Shown: one piece after another, positions 21,432 through 31,966 of the stretch
How positions within the stretch are numbered: position 1 is the first letter of the stretch
How the letters are laid out: every line of letters begins with the position of its first letter
Assembly (NCBI RefSeq): GCF_964275005.1
Contig: NC_092704.1
Coordinates: 5,035,048-5,099,047, forward strand
Direction: 5' to 3'
DNA: 64,000 nt
Origin: Diadema setosum
Taxonomy: Eukaryota > Echinodermata > Echinoidea > Diadematoida > Diadematidae
Program-made: the position numbers and the translations under genes
Notes under the pieces: generated by a model
Told to the model about the DNA's origin: nothing
The model's database searches: none
Seen by the model: only the letters and a program-made list of their open reading frames with translations

Positions 21432-24229
21432 CCTTTTGACACATCAAGAGAGGTTGTGCTCATAGTCTCACTAAACGAAGTTGGGTTAGTCGTATCACAT
21501 ATGTGCATGGGTCTGTGCAAAGACATGTGCCGAGTGAGGGAACAGTTCTGTGAGAAGCACCTTGAACAAACTTTACATTGGAATGGCTTTTCCCCCGTGT
21601 GCACCCTCATGTGGATCCTCATATATTTCTTTAATATGGAGTTCCCGCACACTTTGCACTGCTCTCTTTTTTCAAAAGAGTGCTTCGATCCCTCCCCCTC
21701 GGGCTTACTCTGGTGTTCATGTGATTTCATCCTCTTCTTTGACACATCAAGAGAGGTTGCCTTCACTGTCTCACTAAACGAATGTGGGTTAGCTGTATCA
21801 CATGTGTGCATGTGACCAAGCAAAGACATGTGCCGTTTGAAGGAACCTTTCTGTGTGAAGCACCTTGAACAAACTTTACATTGGAATGGCTTCTCCCCCG
21901 TGTGCACCCTCATGTGGATCCTCATATATTCCTTTGATATGGAGTTCCCGCACACTTTGCACTGCTCTCTTCCAAAAGAGTGCTTGTGTCTCTGCCATTG
22001 GGGCTTGCTTTGGTGTTTGTATAATTTCATCCTCTTCTGTAATGCATTAAAATGGCTTGTGCTCATAGCCTCACTAAATGATTCTGGGTTACAGTCATCA
22101 TATGTGTGCTTGAGAGTCATGTGCCGATTGAGGGACCCACTGTGTGAAAAGCACCTTGAACAAACTTTACATTGGAATGGCTTCTCACCCGTGTGCACCC
22201 TCATGTGGACCCTCATATAGTGCTTTAATACAGATTTCCCGCACACTTTACACTGCTCTCTTAGAAATGAGCGCTTGTGTCCCTTTAATTGGATTGCCCT
22301 CATAGTCAAACTAAACAAATCTTGGTTACAGGTATCATATGCGTGCTTGGGACCGTGTACAGACATATGTCGTTTGAGGTGCCCACTTCTTGAGAAGCAC
22401 CTTGAACAAACTTTACATCGAAATGGCTTCTCCCCTGTGTGCACCTTCAAGTGGTGATGCATATTTTTCTTTGATATGGATTTCCCGCACACTTTGCACT
22501 GCTCTCTTTTTCCAAAAGAGTACTTCGATCCCTCCCCCTCGGGCTTACTCTGGTGTTCATGTGATTTCATCCTCTTCTTTGACACATTAAGAGAGGTTGC
22601 CTTCAGTGTCTCACTAAACGAATTTGGGTTAGTTGTATCACATGTGCGCATGTGACCAATTAGACCGTGTACAGACATATGTCGTTTGAGGTGCCCACTT
22701 CTTGAGAAGCACCTTGAACAAACTTTACATCGAAATGGTTTCTCCCCTGTGTGCACCTTCAAGTGGTGATGCATATTTTTCTTTGATATGGATTTCCCGC
22801 ACACTTTGCACTGCTCTCTTTTTTCAAAAGAGTGCTTCGATCCCTCCCCCTCGGGCTTACTCTGGTGTTCATGTGATTTCATCCTCTTCTTTGACAAATC
22901 AAGAGAGGTTGCCTTCACTGTCTCACTAAACGAATTTGGGTTAGTTGCATCACATGTGTGCATGTGACCAAGCAAAGACATGTGCCGTGTGAGGGAACCT
23001 TGCTGTTTGAAGCACCTTGAACAAACTTTACATTGGAATGGCTTCTCCCCCGTGTGCACCCTCATGTGGATCCTCATATATTCCTTTGATATGGAGTACC
23101 CGCACACTTTGCACTGCTCTCTTCCGAAAGAGTGCTTGTGTCTCTGCCATTGGGGCTTGCTTTGGTGTTCGTATGATTTCATCCTCTTCTGTAATGCATT
23201 AAAATGGCTTGTGCTCATAGCCTCCCTAAACGATTCTGGGTTAGAGTCATCACATGTGTGCTTGAGAGTCATGTGCCGATTGAGGGACCCACTGTGTGAA
23301 AAGCACCTTGAACAAAGTTTACATTGGAATGGCTTCTCGCCCGTGTGCACCCTCATGTGGACCCTCATATAGTGCTTTAATACAGATTTCCCGCACACTT
23401 TACACTGCTCTCTTAGAAATGAGCGCTTGTGTCCCTTTAATTGGATTGCCCTCATAGTCAAACTAAACAAATCTTGGTTACAGGTATCATATGCGTGCTT
23501 GGGACCGTGTACAGACATATGTCGTTTGAGGTGCCCACTTCGTGAGAAGCACCTTGAACAAACTTTACATCGAAATGGCTTCTCACCTGTGTGCACCTTC
23601 AAGTGGTGATGCATATTTTTCTTTGATATGGATTTCCCGCACACTTTGCACGGTTTTCTTGCAGGAATGTGCTTGGGTCCCTTTGACTTCAGGTTGCCTT
23701 GGTGTTTGTGCAATTTCATCCTCTTCTGTGACACATGATGGGGTGCCCCTAAAGTCTCAATGAAGGAATCTGGGTTGTACGCATCACTTGATATATGGCT
23801 GGTAAGATTTTTTTCTTGGGGGTCTGCAGCGTGTGTAAGCCTTTCTCCTCTAAGACCAAGTGCTAGGAAAACCAGCCCCTCCTTATCCTCTGCTGGTACC
23901 TCTTGCCCTGTCGAGGCTGATGGGGCTGTATTAGTCTTCTCACTATCCACTGATGGTGTGTCATTCATCACCCCTGCAATTGCCAGGCACTTTGCATTAC
24001 TTGCAACAAGTGCAGAGTTGCAATGTTGGTCGGATCCTGCTTCATAAAAGTCTCTCTGGATTTCATTTTGATTAGGAGTGCTTGTCTGCGACACAGAATC
24101 CTCATCACCATTCAGAACAGGGTTCTTTGTTTCAACTGTTGAAATAACAAAATGACATAAAACTAGTTGTATTGCATAATCAATCAATGATTCCCTCCTT
24201 AATACCATAATCAGTGTTATTACATTCAT
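21428..24229 (-). CDS. C2H2 zinc-finger protein with 16 fingers in 8 pairs
   Basis: One long open exon. The first ATG is at 24227-24229. The true exon probably starts at 24135, after a TTATTTCAACAG acceptor, so the first 30-odd codons are likely intronic. The N-terminal 170 residues have no recognised domain. Eight modules follow, each a finger with CKVCG(K/N/Y)S and 11 residues before the first His, a TGEKPF linker, and a canonical CSRCF finger. Linker regions repeat [18 protein letters not shown]-type residues. Modules 1-3 and 5-7 are near-identical copies offset by 1152 bp (384 codons). Family knowledge supports a nuclear DNA-binding role; the target is unknown. The stop at 21428 comes from a 4-nt deletion that cuts off a ninth pair. 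Confidence 0.85.
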   Translation of the reverse strand: MNVITLIMVLRRESLIDYAIQLVLCHFVISTVETKNPVLNGDEDSVSQTSTPNQNEIQRDFYEAGSDQHCNSALVASNAKCLAIAGVMNDTPSVDSEKTNTAPSASTGQEVPAEDKEGLVFLALGLRGERLTHAADPQEKNLTSHISSDAYNPDSFIETLGAPHHVSQKRMKLHKHQGNLKSKGPKHIPARKPCKVCGKSISKKNMHHHLKVHTGEKPFRCKVCSRCFSRSGHLKRHMSVHGPKHAYDTCNQDLFSLTMRAIQLKGHKRSFLREQCKVCGKSVLKHYMRVHMRVHTGEKPFQCKLCSRCFSHSGSLNRHMTLKHTCDDSNPESFREAMSTSHFNALQKRMKSYEHQSKPQWQRHKHSFGREQCKVCGYSISKEYMRIHMRVHTGEKPFQCKVCSRCFKQQGSLTRHMSLLGHMHTCDATNPNSFSETVKATSLDLSKKRMKSHEHQSKPEGEGSKHSFEKREQCKVCGKSISKKNMHHHLKVHTGEKPFRCKVCSRCFSRSGHLKRHMSVHGLIGHMRTCDTTNPNSFSETLKATSLNVSKKRMKSHEHQSKPEGEGSKYSFGKREQCKVCGKSISKKNMHHHLKVHTGEKPFRCKVCSRCFSRSGHLKRHMSVHGPKHAYDTCNQDLFSLTMRAIQLKGHKRSFLREQCKVCGKSVLKHYMRVHMRVHTGEKPFQCKVCSRCFSHSGSLNRHMTLKHTYDDCNPESFSEAMSTSHFNALQKRMKLYKHQSKPQWQRHKHSFGREQCKVCGNSISKEYMRIHMRVHTGEKPFQCKVCSRCFTQKGSFKRHMSLLGHMHTCDTANPHSFSETVKATSLDVSKKRMKSHEHQSKPEGEGSKHSFEKREQCKVCGNSILKKYMRIHMRVHTGEKPFQCKVCSRCFSQNCSLTRHMSLHRPMHICDTTNPTSFSETMSTTSLDVSKG

Positions 24230-24239
24230 GGTTTTCACC

Positions 24240-25136
24240 CTTTAAGAAAGAAAGATTTCCAAACACAAATATAAGTAGCATGATCTGACATATCATCAGG
24301 AAAAAGCAGTAAAAGAACCAAATATTGTGTGCATCAAGATACTTTGTGCAGGATTGTGTGGAAAACCTTGTACTTAGTGACCCTGCACTACAAAACCAAC
24401 AAAAAGTTGTCAGACATAAATTAGTTGAGGGCCAATTCTGTAAGAGGGCAAGTCAAAGATAACTCACACGTTATATATGGGACATTTCAGAGGCCTTTGT
24501 GGCCTGAAAAATGATGTAAATGGCCTCTGATTATACTATACTTCATCATGGTGATTGTCATCTAGGAGAAGTATAATCATGTAAAAGAAAAAAAGGAGAA
24601 AAATGAAAAAAAAAATGACCTTGACATTCATATTTTAGAAAAGAAAATCTTTGTTGCAATGCATGAGACCAGAAAAAAAAAATGTTTTTGAAACATTTCT
24701 TTTTTTAAAAAGTATTTTATTTTGCAACTTCTATCTCGGTATTATAAAAGGCACAAGACTCACGAATATCAGAGGTACAAGTTTCATGTCTATTGAGGCA
24801 AACAGCTCCAATTACATGTACATGTTCTAATTAAAGGGGATGGCTAGTATCCGATCAGTGGGAATCAGTAGAAATGCTGGGGGATGATAGCTCCAATCCT
24901 TGTGGGATTCATTTAAGAGTACATTATATGTTGTGTGAAAATTATTTGCTTCAGATTGGTCTCATATTCAAGTAATGTGCAGTTCAATCCTTCCAAGTTA
25001 GCATGACTGTACAGTGTGGGGTCGTTAATAATTGCCCTGACACTGTACTGTCATGCTAACTTGGAATCATGAGATCTTGCACAGGACAGAGTAGGTACCC
25101 ATGCCGTGGACCATATTGTATCCCAAGTACAATCAA
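24240..25136. other. Upstream intron of unit 3, paralogous to 1227-2236
   Basis: Aligned closely with 1227-2236. It contains the element-end remnant at 24446 and the empty TTAA site at 24913-24916. No exon was recognised. Confidence 0.65.
24446..24490 (+). repeat. Terminus remnant of the GGGCAAGTCCA element group (unit 3)
   Basis: GGGCAAGTCAAAGATAAC, then TCACACG and TTATATATGGGACA, matches the right terminus of 34940-36236 read inward. It is paralogous to 1433-1475 and better preserved at the leading GGG. Confidence 0.6.
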
Positions 25137-25437
25137 TGTAACTTCTAGATCCATCTTCATAGACATGCAGATTGAGTGAATGCAGCACGAGAATCCATCA
25201 TACAGTGGAAGTTTGAGGAAAATCGAGCAATCCATTTAGAAGTTATGAATTTTGGAAGTTTCTGCTTAGTCACTGCTGGATGAAAAGACTACTGCAGCTT
25301 GTGATGTCATATGTGTAGAACAATAATAAAGAAAATATATAGACAATTTTACATATTTTCACTTTTCTCACATAATAAAAGAACACTTGACTTGCCTCTG
25401 CCAGAAGGTAGGGGGAATGATATTAGGCATGATTCGG
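25137..25437. mobile_element. Truncated copy of the GATTGAGTGAATGCAGCA MITE
   Basis: It matches the left part of 2237-2764 up to GGGGGAATGATATTAGGCAT, then jumps straight to gene sequence (GATTCGGCATGCGC) that in unit 1 lies at about 4793. A deletion of about 2.3 kb relative to unit 1 removed the right half of the MITE and the intervening sequence. Confidence 0.8.
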
Positions 25438-26217
25438 CATGCGCTTCTTCATTGTGGATGAGCATGTGTTTCTTGAGTCTATAAGGTGTTCCACATGACT
25501 TCCAGCAAATGTGGCAGATGGAGGATTTTGGAAACTGCTCTGGCACATCATTCTGTACTTCATCTTTTCGAGGAGCGTGTACATAATCTTGTTTGAGAAC
25601 TTGGCTCTTCCTGTGTGTTTCAAGATTCCAGCCATGTGGAAAGCACCTGGAACTGCACTCACACTTCACTGCACTCACATTTCTCCAGGCAAGGGTTTCT
25701 TGTGAGTGCAGCTCCTTGTGCTTAAGATCCCATTTCTTGACAAAGGTCTTTGAAGACATTTCATACTTGTAAATGGATTGCCCAAAATGTTGCTGTACTT
25801 CTTCAGGATGTACTATTCTCGCATGCTTGTTCAGGTCCCACTTTGTCCAGAAGTCTTTTGAACACCACTTGCACTGCAATATTTTTCCCTTCTCATGTTG
25901 TTGCATGGGTTGAGCATGATTGAATAAGTGGCCTCCACAAACATGGCACTCTTCGCTGCTTGTCAAGCACGAGTTCCCATGAGACCTAGAGCTGCATTCC
26001 ACCGAAGTGTCTGTTCTGTCACACATACTTAGGACCTTGGCCAGTGGTTTAAGTTTCCCAGGTCCAGACTGCGTCTGACTGGATGCCTCTGATGTCAAAC
26101 TTTTCTCAGTATCAGCTCCGCCTTGGACTCTGGTGTCCACAGCATCATCTATTCCAAAGGAGTCATACAATTTAAGACAACATTTGTCACAAATATTACA
26201 CAAAATTTTTAAGTGTA
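25437..26217 (-). CDS. C2H2-like protein, intact copy of 4737-5640
   Basis: An open frame of 326 codons spans 25349-26329, but both ends run into transposons: the N-terminal part lies in the Tigger-like element from 26226, and the C-terminal residues after MLIHNEE come from the MITE. The likely gene-derived exon is about 25437-26217. It shows cysteine-rich ILCNICDKCCLKLYDSF, then an atypical CHVCGG finger, a canonical CKWCSK finger with a 4-residue His spacing, a degraded CECSSRC finger, and a canonical CHICWKSC finger. It probably binds nucleic acid in the nucleus. It lies directly upstream of the large finger gene on the same strand and could be another gene or upstream exons. The start codon is not established. 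Confidence 0.6.
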
Positions 26218-26225
26218 ACAATATA

Positions 26226-27134
26226 CAGTTAAACTCGCATAAGTCGATCTTCTCGGGACTGAGCAAAACACATCGACTTAGGCGATTTTCGACTTGTGCG
26301 TAAGTCGAAAAAAAAAATCGACTTAACAACAGTTACACCACACGTACATTATGTATAAATGTATATGTATGTTGTCTACTCTGGAGCCGAGAGCTGGAGA
26401 TGTGGTGTGCCGCAGCACGGGCCGCCCGGCAGGGCCGCGGCTAACTTTGCATGGACAGTGCATTAGTATTGGCACAGGTCCGATTACTTTACACCCTTGT
26501 TAAACCTTGGGGAAGTGAATATGAACGATATTTGAGCAGTGATTGATTCCAGTTTACCATACCGTGGCTTGAAATGCGTGTAGAGGTATAATTCTGATTT
26601 ACCCGTGCCCGTAACTTTCCCCCTACTTTCCGCTTTGAAAACTCAGCAGCTTCATCCATCCACTGCACAGCGCAGACTATACACAGCTCAGTCGCTGTAC
26701 GCACAACTATTACACAGCTCAGTCGCTGTACGTACGTAGCGCTAGCGCGACAGGGCTGGACCAGCAGACCTCCAAACACGAAGAGAGTTCAACAATCGCA
26801 TGCGATCGCTTTGAATTTTGATACTTTAGATCATTTTTTTGTCACCTGTCTGGTCGGGCTAGTTCTTATGTAAACAAAAACTGGCGTCTCGTGATTTTGA
26901 CAATGATTTATTGCACAATAAAATCTTATTCGACTTAGGCGCAGTGAATTTAATGGTTTTTCCGTGAAAGTGTTCTTGGAATTTCATCGACTTAGGCGAG
27001 TATTCGACTTACAAAATTCGACATGTGAGTGAATTAATACACGTAAGTCAATGGGGAAAAATCGGGACTTTTTAAAATCATCGACTTGCGCGATTATTCG
27101 ACATATGCGATGTCGACTTAGGCGAGTTTAACTG
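26226..27134. mobile_element. 909-bp pogo/Tigger-like MITE
   Basis: The left terminus CAGTTAAACTCGCATAAGTC pairs with GGCGAGTTTAACTG at the right end, flanked by TA at 26224-26225 and 27135-27136. GTCGACTTA or ATTCGACTTA units recur near both ends. The unit 1 copy (about 5632) has no insertion, so it postdates the duplication. The interior contains two TACACAGCTCAGTCGCTGTAC stretches (about 26690 and 26712). Confidence 0.85.
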
Positions 27135-27186
27135 TATATGATATATATACATAGATGCATGTGACTGTGCATCACAAAACAAACAA

Positions 27187-28485
27187 GAGACCATGGGGTC
27201 TCGCACTCACCTGAGTATTGCAAGTTCACCTTCCATGCATTCTTGCAGACTCTTACCTAAGAACATTAAAAACTTGTGGGGGTAGCTTTGAGAGCTGGTG
27301 TCCATTTGCATATTCCATCACATTGGTAAAAATACCTGCCAAGTACACTGTACTTAATAGTATGTTGGATTATGCAGATTTTTTTTGATTTTTTTTTTTT
27401 TTTTTTGGGGGGGAAGACTTAAAGCAATATCACTTTGATTCTAGAGAAGAATATTATTGAATATTCCTTAATTTGGGAGGTTTGGACCCCCTGGGGCCCC
27501 CAGGGAAAGCATGGTGCCCATTCAAACACTTTGAGATCCTATCCCCATAGGAATGCTACTTGCCAAGTTTGGTGAAAATCCATTGTTGTTTTCAGCAAGA
27601 TGAAAATCTAGGTTCCCCCTGGATCGGCAATGAACAAACTTGGAACTATGTACAGTCATCAATACTTCTACAGAAGAATTGTAAATATATCTTAATGTGG
27701 GGGGGGGGGGGGGGAGGATTAGGCCCCCTCGGGTCCCCACAGGGAAGCATGGTGCCCTGTTGAACAAATTTAGATCTTAACCCCCTGGCATGCTACCTGT
27801 CAAGTTTAGTGAATATTCATAAAGGGATTTTCAACGATGATGAACATGGTCGGACATGGTGCCCATTTGATGGAATTGAGATTCTGTCGCCCTAGGGATG
27901 CTACCTGCCAAGTTTGGTGAAAATTTATTCATGGTGGGGATTTCAAGAAAAAGATGAAAATTTACAATTTAGGCCCCAATTTAGGTGCCCATTTGATGGG
28001 AATGAGATTCTGTCCCACTATGGATGCTACCTGCCAAGTTTGGTGAAAATTCATTATGGCATTTTCAAGAAAAAGATGAACATGTACAATTTGGGCCCCA
28101 TTAGGTCATCTTCCCATCTCCCTCCCCGACCTGGGGGACACCCCTGATTCCGCCATGAACAAGCTTGAAACTACAGTCATCAATGTACTAACTCATAGTA
28201 TTAACTCAGCTCTATCACTTCTGGTTCCAGAGAAGATTTTTGAAAAATTCCTTAATTTTGGGGGGTTGGGCCCCTCTGGAGGCCCCCAGGTGGGTTATGG
28301 TGCCCACTTGAACAAATTGAGATTCTATCCCCCTAGGGATGCTACCTGCCAAGTTTGGTGAAAATCGGTCAAGGGATTCACAAGAAGAAGATGAAGATGT
28401 AAAAAGTTTACGCACGACGGACGCCGGACACCGGAGGGATCGCAATAGCTCACTTGAGCCTTCGGCTCAGGTGAGCCAACAAATA
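27187..28485 (-). mobile_element. Helitron2-like repeat with ATIR-type ends and internal repeat units
   Basis: On the reverse strand it starts GGCTCACCTGAGCCGAAGGC and ends with the inverted CTCAGGTGAG followed by a hairpin (GAGACCCCATGGTCTC) and TTGTT. That is the same end logic as 10205-11160 with different sequence. The body has repeated units with GGGATGCTACCTGCCAAG and TTTGGTGAAAAT. A G run lies at 27699-27713. No protein is encoded. Confidence 0.55.
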
Positions 28486-28489
28486 GTTG

Positions 28490-29150
28490 CACCCCTTGAT
28501 TTTAAGTCAGGACTCAATAAAGGTGAAATGGGTCAACCAAGAAAGTATTGGCTTTTCATATTTTCTGAAAGAGCTACCCTTCTTCTACATTATTTTTAAG
28601 GTCGGGATCATGAAATGAATGGAAAAGTGCATTTTCAGCAGTTTCTTACAACTCCTTTTTTTTGTAGAGTATAATGTGAGAACAGGTGTGTCTTAGAGAC
28701 CCTTTTCATTTCTTGAAAGCCCTTTGCACACTCTTCACTTTCAAGTCTACTAACTTTTGAAGGGATAACATTAATGCTTTGAAAGTTGGCATTTATCATG
28801 AACAGAATATGTTGATAGAGCTTATACGTAATTTCAGCCTAATCTGTACTCTCTTCACTGTTGTTGCTCCAGTGGCTTACACCCTTCATTTTGTCCTGTT
28901 CATTGCACAGCTAGCATGGTTTGGTGAAGATTATAAGCGCTTGAACAGACCCTGTACTTGAGAGCCTCTTTTCTTGCTTTACACTTTTCCAGAGTGTATA
29001 CTTTCTTTCCAATATTTAGATAGGTTAGGAGAGTCCATTTCACTTGAGCTATGCATCAGTCTGTTCTTTCAGGATCTGCCCTAAACTAAAAATCTGTGTC
29101 TGGCGACTTTTTGTTGGTTTTGTGATGCAGGGTCACATACACATGTATAT
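28490..29150. other. Non-coding, paralogous to 37105-37300 plus 38430-38930
   Basis: No gene seen. Matching strings include GGGATCATGAAA, GCTTTGAAAGTTGG, CTTTCACTGCACAG-type blocks and GGCGACT. The match is split in the other copy by about 1.1 kb at 37300-38430. Confidence 0.5.
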
Positions 29151-29153
29151 TTA

Positions 29154-29353
29154 CTGTATACGCTGTTATTTCTGCTAACAGATATTTTTGCGAATGACAG
29201 GGCCATAGACATTTTCGCGAGATGTTGTTTTTGCGAATTGATGCCGACATTTACGTGCTCTATTAACAGGGCACATGGAGACATTGTCTCGTGTTCTTAA
29301 ATTTCCGATCCAACTGTGATTCGCGAAATTCACGTAAATAACAGCTTATACAG
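29154..29353. mobile_element. 200-bp TA-flanked MITE
   Basis: CTGTATACGCTGTTATTT at the left is inverted at the right (AAATAACAGCTTATACAG). TA lies on both sides (29152-29153 and 29354-29355). The arms contain TTCGCGA- and TTTGCGAAT-type strings. Confidence 0.7.
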
Positions 29354-29447
29354 TATTATATTCTTTGCTACTCCACAAAAAAGTCACAAAGTTTCATTTT
29401 CAAGCATGCAACTAGGCCTTTAATTCATTGCATTGTGGATTAACTTA

Positions 29448-29985
29448 GACCTCGTTTACAGTGAGTGAAAATGCCGGGCTCGGCCCTTCCTTGCAGTACC
29501 AAAATTGGCCGCGCATTTGGCCAAGCTCTGGAGGTAGTCTCGGCCATGGCCAAGTCCGACCTTTTCTCACTGTAAACGTAAACTGGGCCCAATGTAGTAC
29601 CAAATTTAGTCTGGCTTCCAGACCCTCTGCCCGTACTATTTGGCTATTCAGGATATAAACGCCATCAACATTGAAAACTAGTACAGTTTAAGGTGGTTTT
29701 GTCCTGCAGAGGAATTTGCCTTTGGCAAAGGCGGCGACACCGTCGTGGGGCGACGTTGTCGACGCGGAGTCCAGTTGGCAAAGGGTCTGGAAACCAGACT
29801 ATACCACATTGTGACTGGCGTCCACCCAATATATAGTATTTGTTTACAAGCAGAGCGCCACCACGACAAAATATTGAAAGGTTTAATTTAAAATATTGTA
29901 AACGGACAAAATTGCGGGGCCGAGTACCGCAATTGCGGCGGGGCTCGGCTGCGGCTCGGCCCAGCCTTGCACTGTAAACGGAGTC
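29448..29985. mobile_element. 538-bp PIF/Harbinger-like MITE with empty site
   Basis: The ends GACCTCGTTTACAGTG and CACTGTAAACGGAGTC are inverted and flanked by TTA (29445-29447 and 29986-29988). The tandem copy of this region has an uninterrupted AACTTAGGG at 31023-31029. A TTA target and GACTC-type ends fit PIF/Harbinger (inference). GC-rich, with CTCGGC repeats; no transposase. Confidence 0.8.
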
Positions 29986-30438
29986 TTAGGGCCTGTTAGA
30001 TTTCTTCTATGGAAAGTCTTCCTAAAAAAAAAAAAAAAAATTTATGCAAAAACTGAGGCCTCAAGGTGATAGAAAAAATGTAGGGCATTATTCCAAAGCT
30101 TCTAATCAGCAGGATTTGTCACTCATTTCAAATAAGCATCTTCACTATTAAAATGCAGATATCCTTTGTCAAAATATCTGTCTGTCACACGCCCAAAATA
30201 GCTCTTCACATAATGTCTAGAGTTTAGTTAACTTGACATATTTCTTGCCAGGTTTGCATTGCTAAAAATTCAAAATTCATCACCATCACAGTCATGGTAG
30301 TTGTCATGGCTGATTGCTTGTAACTGAAGGTCTCTTGGCAGTGGAGATTGAACCTTGAATATTGTCTCAGTGACATTTAATCTACTGGTCCCACAAGACT
30401 GTCGAACCATCAGCTTGGTAAGTTGCAAGTTGCTGCCT

Positions 30439-30716
30439 TTAGACCAGAACCACTTTGTTATCAGATGCCACTTTTATGGTTTGATAATAATGCATGTTGG
30501 ATACATTCCTATCACCATCATTACCTGGTGGGGCGGGGCTCTCTTGGGTGTGTCTGGATCCATGTCTTGTTAGGTGCTGTCTGAAATCTTCACTGCTTGT
30601 GAATGCTTCTCCACACTCCTCACACAGAGGTAGCTTGTAAGTTCTGACAATAACTTCTCTTTCCTTCACCAGTTTTGGATTCAAGGAAGTTGAACATGGG
30701 TTGGCATCATACTCTT
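30439..30716 (-). pseudogene. Duplicated last exon of the single-finger gene, with premature stop
   Basis: Close copy of 31337-31788, including the TTTGCAG acceptor (exon would start at 30716), the conserved KLPLCEECGEAFTSSEDF finger and following residues. A CAA glutamine codon in the other copy is TAA here (stop at 30439), and downstream bases carry indels. It might serve as an alternative shortened last exon, but decay is more likely. Confidence 0.65.
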
Positions 30717-31336
30717 CTGCAAATGAGCATTGAAAGACATACATTGTATAGAATTAGAAGTTACTGGCACCATTCATGAATATGTTCATCATAGAGCCCA
30801 TTCATTTCAGTAAAATGGAAAACACTTTTGGGGAGATAAAAAGGTGAACTGTCCTTGGCAAGAAATGCTTTACTTAACTATATACACTGTACTGCAACTT
30901 TAAATTCGAGCATCTGGAATTAGAAGTTACTGGCACCATTCATGAAGATTAAAAGTACTTTATATGCAGATCACAAAGCTTATACATTTTAGTATTGGAA
31001 TAAATAAATACATTGTGGATTAACTTAGGGCTTGTTTTCTTATATCGAAATTCTTTCTATTGAAAAAAAAAAAGGAAGCTTTCGTCTTCACAAAACTGAG
31101 GCCTCAATCTCAAGGTGATAAGGGAAAAAATGTAGGGCATTTTTTTAATCTTTAGAACAGCAGGATTTCTCACTCTCCCAACTAATTTCAAATAATGTTA
31201 AAAGCATCTTCACTATTACATTGCAGATATCCTTTGTCAAAATGTCTATTTGCCACATGTCTAAACAGCTCTTCACAACATGCAGAATTTATAGTTAACT
31301 TGACATATTTCTTGCCAGGTTTGCATTGCTAAAAAT

Positions 31337-31788
31337 TCAAAATTCATCACCATCACAGTCATGGTAGTTTTCATGGTTGCTTGCTTGTATCTGGAGGTCT
31401 CCTGGCAGTGAAGATTCAACCTTGACAATTGCATCAGTGGTATCCATGTCATCTACCGGTCCATCAAAGACTGTCAAACCATCAGCTTGGCAAGTTGGAA
31501 GTCGGTGCTTTTGGACCAGAACCGATTCATCATCAGATGCCACTTTTATGGTTTGAGAATAATGCATGTTGGTCACATTCCTATCACCATCATCACTTGG
31601 TGGGGTGGGGATCTCTTGGGAGTGTCTGGATCCATGTCTTGTTAGGTGCTGTCTGAAATCTTCACTGCTTGTGAATGCTTCTCCACACTCCTCACACAGA
31701 GGTAGCTTGTAAGTCCTGACCACAACTTCTCTTTCCTTCTCCAGTTTTGGAATGGAGGAAGTTGAGCATAGGTTGTTATCACATTCTT
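31337..31788 (-). CDS. Last coding exon of single-finger C2H2 protein
   Basis: The exon begins after a TTTGCAG acceptor (AG at 31789-31790) in phase 1 and ends at a TGA (31337-31339). It encodes one canonical C2H2 finger (CEECGEAF, x12 spacing, then HLTRH), followed by an acidic tail ending HDCDGDEF. Joined to the exon ending at 36700 it keeps frame and gives a predicted 185-residue protein. A single finger with acidic flanks suggests a nuclear regulator or adaptor; no specific family recognised. The residues upstream of the acceptor in the open frame are intronic. Confidence 0.75.
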
Positions 31789-31966
31789 CTGCAAATGGGT
31801 ATTGAAAGACATACATTGTAAAGAATTAGAAGTTACTGGCATACATTTTTGGGGAGTGAAAAGGTAAACTGACCTTGGTATTAAATACTTTAACTATATA
31901 CTGCAACTTTAGATTTGAGCATCTGGAATTAGAAATTACTGGCACCATTCATGAAGACTCAAAGTA

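Noticed and set aside
21390-24047. Many plus-strand open frames opposite the finger genes (Cys/Leu-rich products)
   Set aside because: They are reverse-strand shadows of the repeated finger modules, recur with each module, and have no domain.
29150-29360. tRNA-like or other structured RNA gene because of paired ends
   Set aside because: The pairing is the inverted termini of a TA-flanked MITE; no A/B box or cloverleaf.
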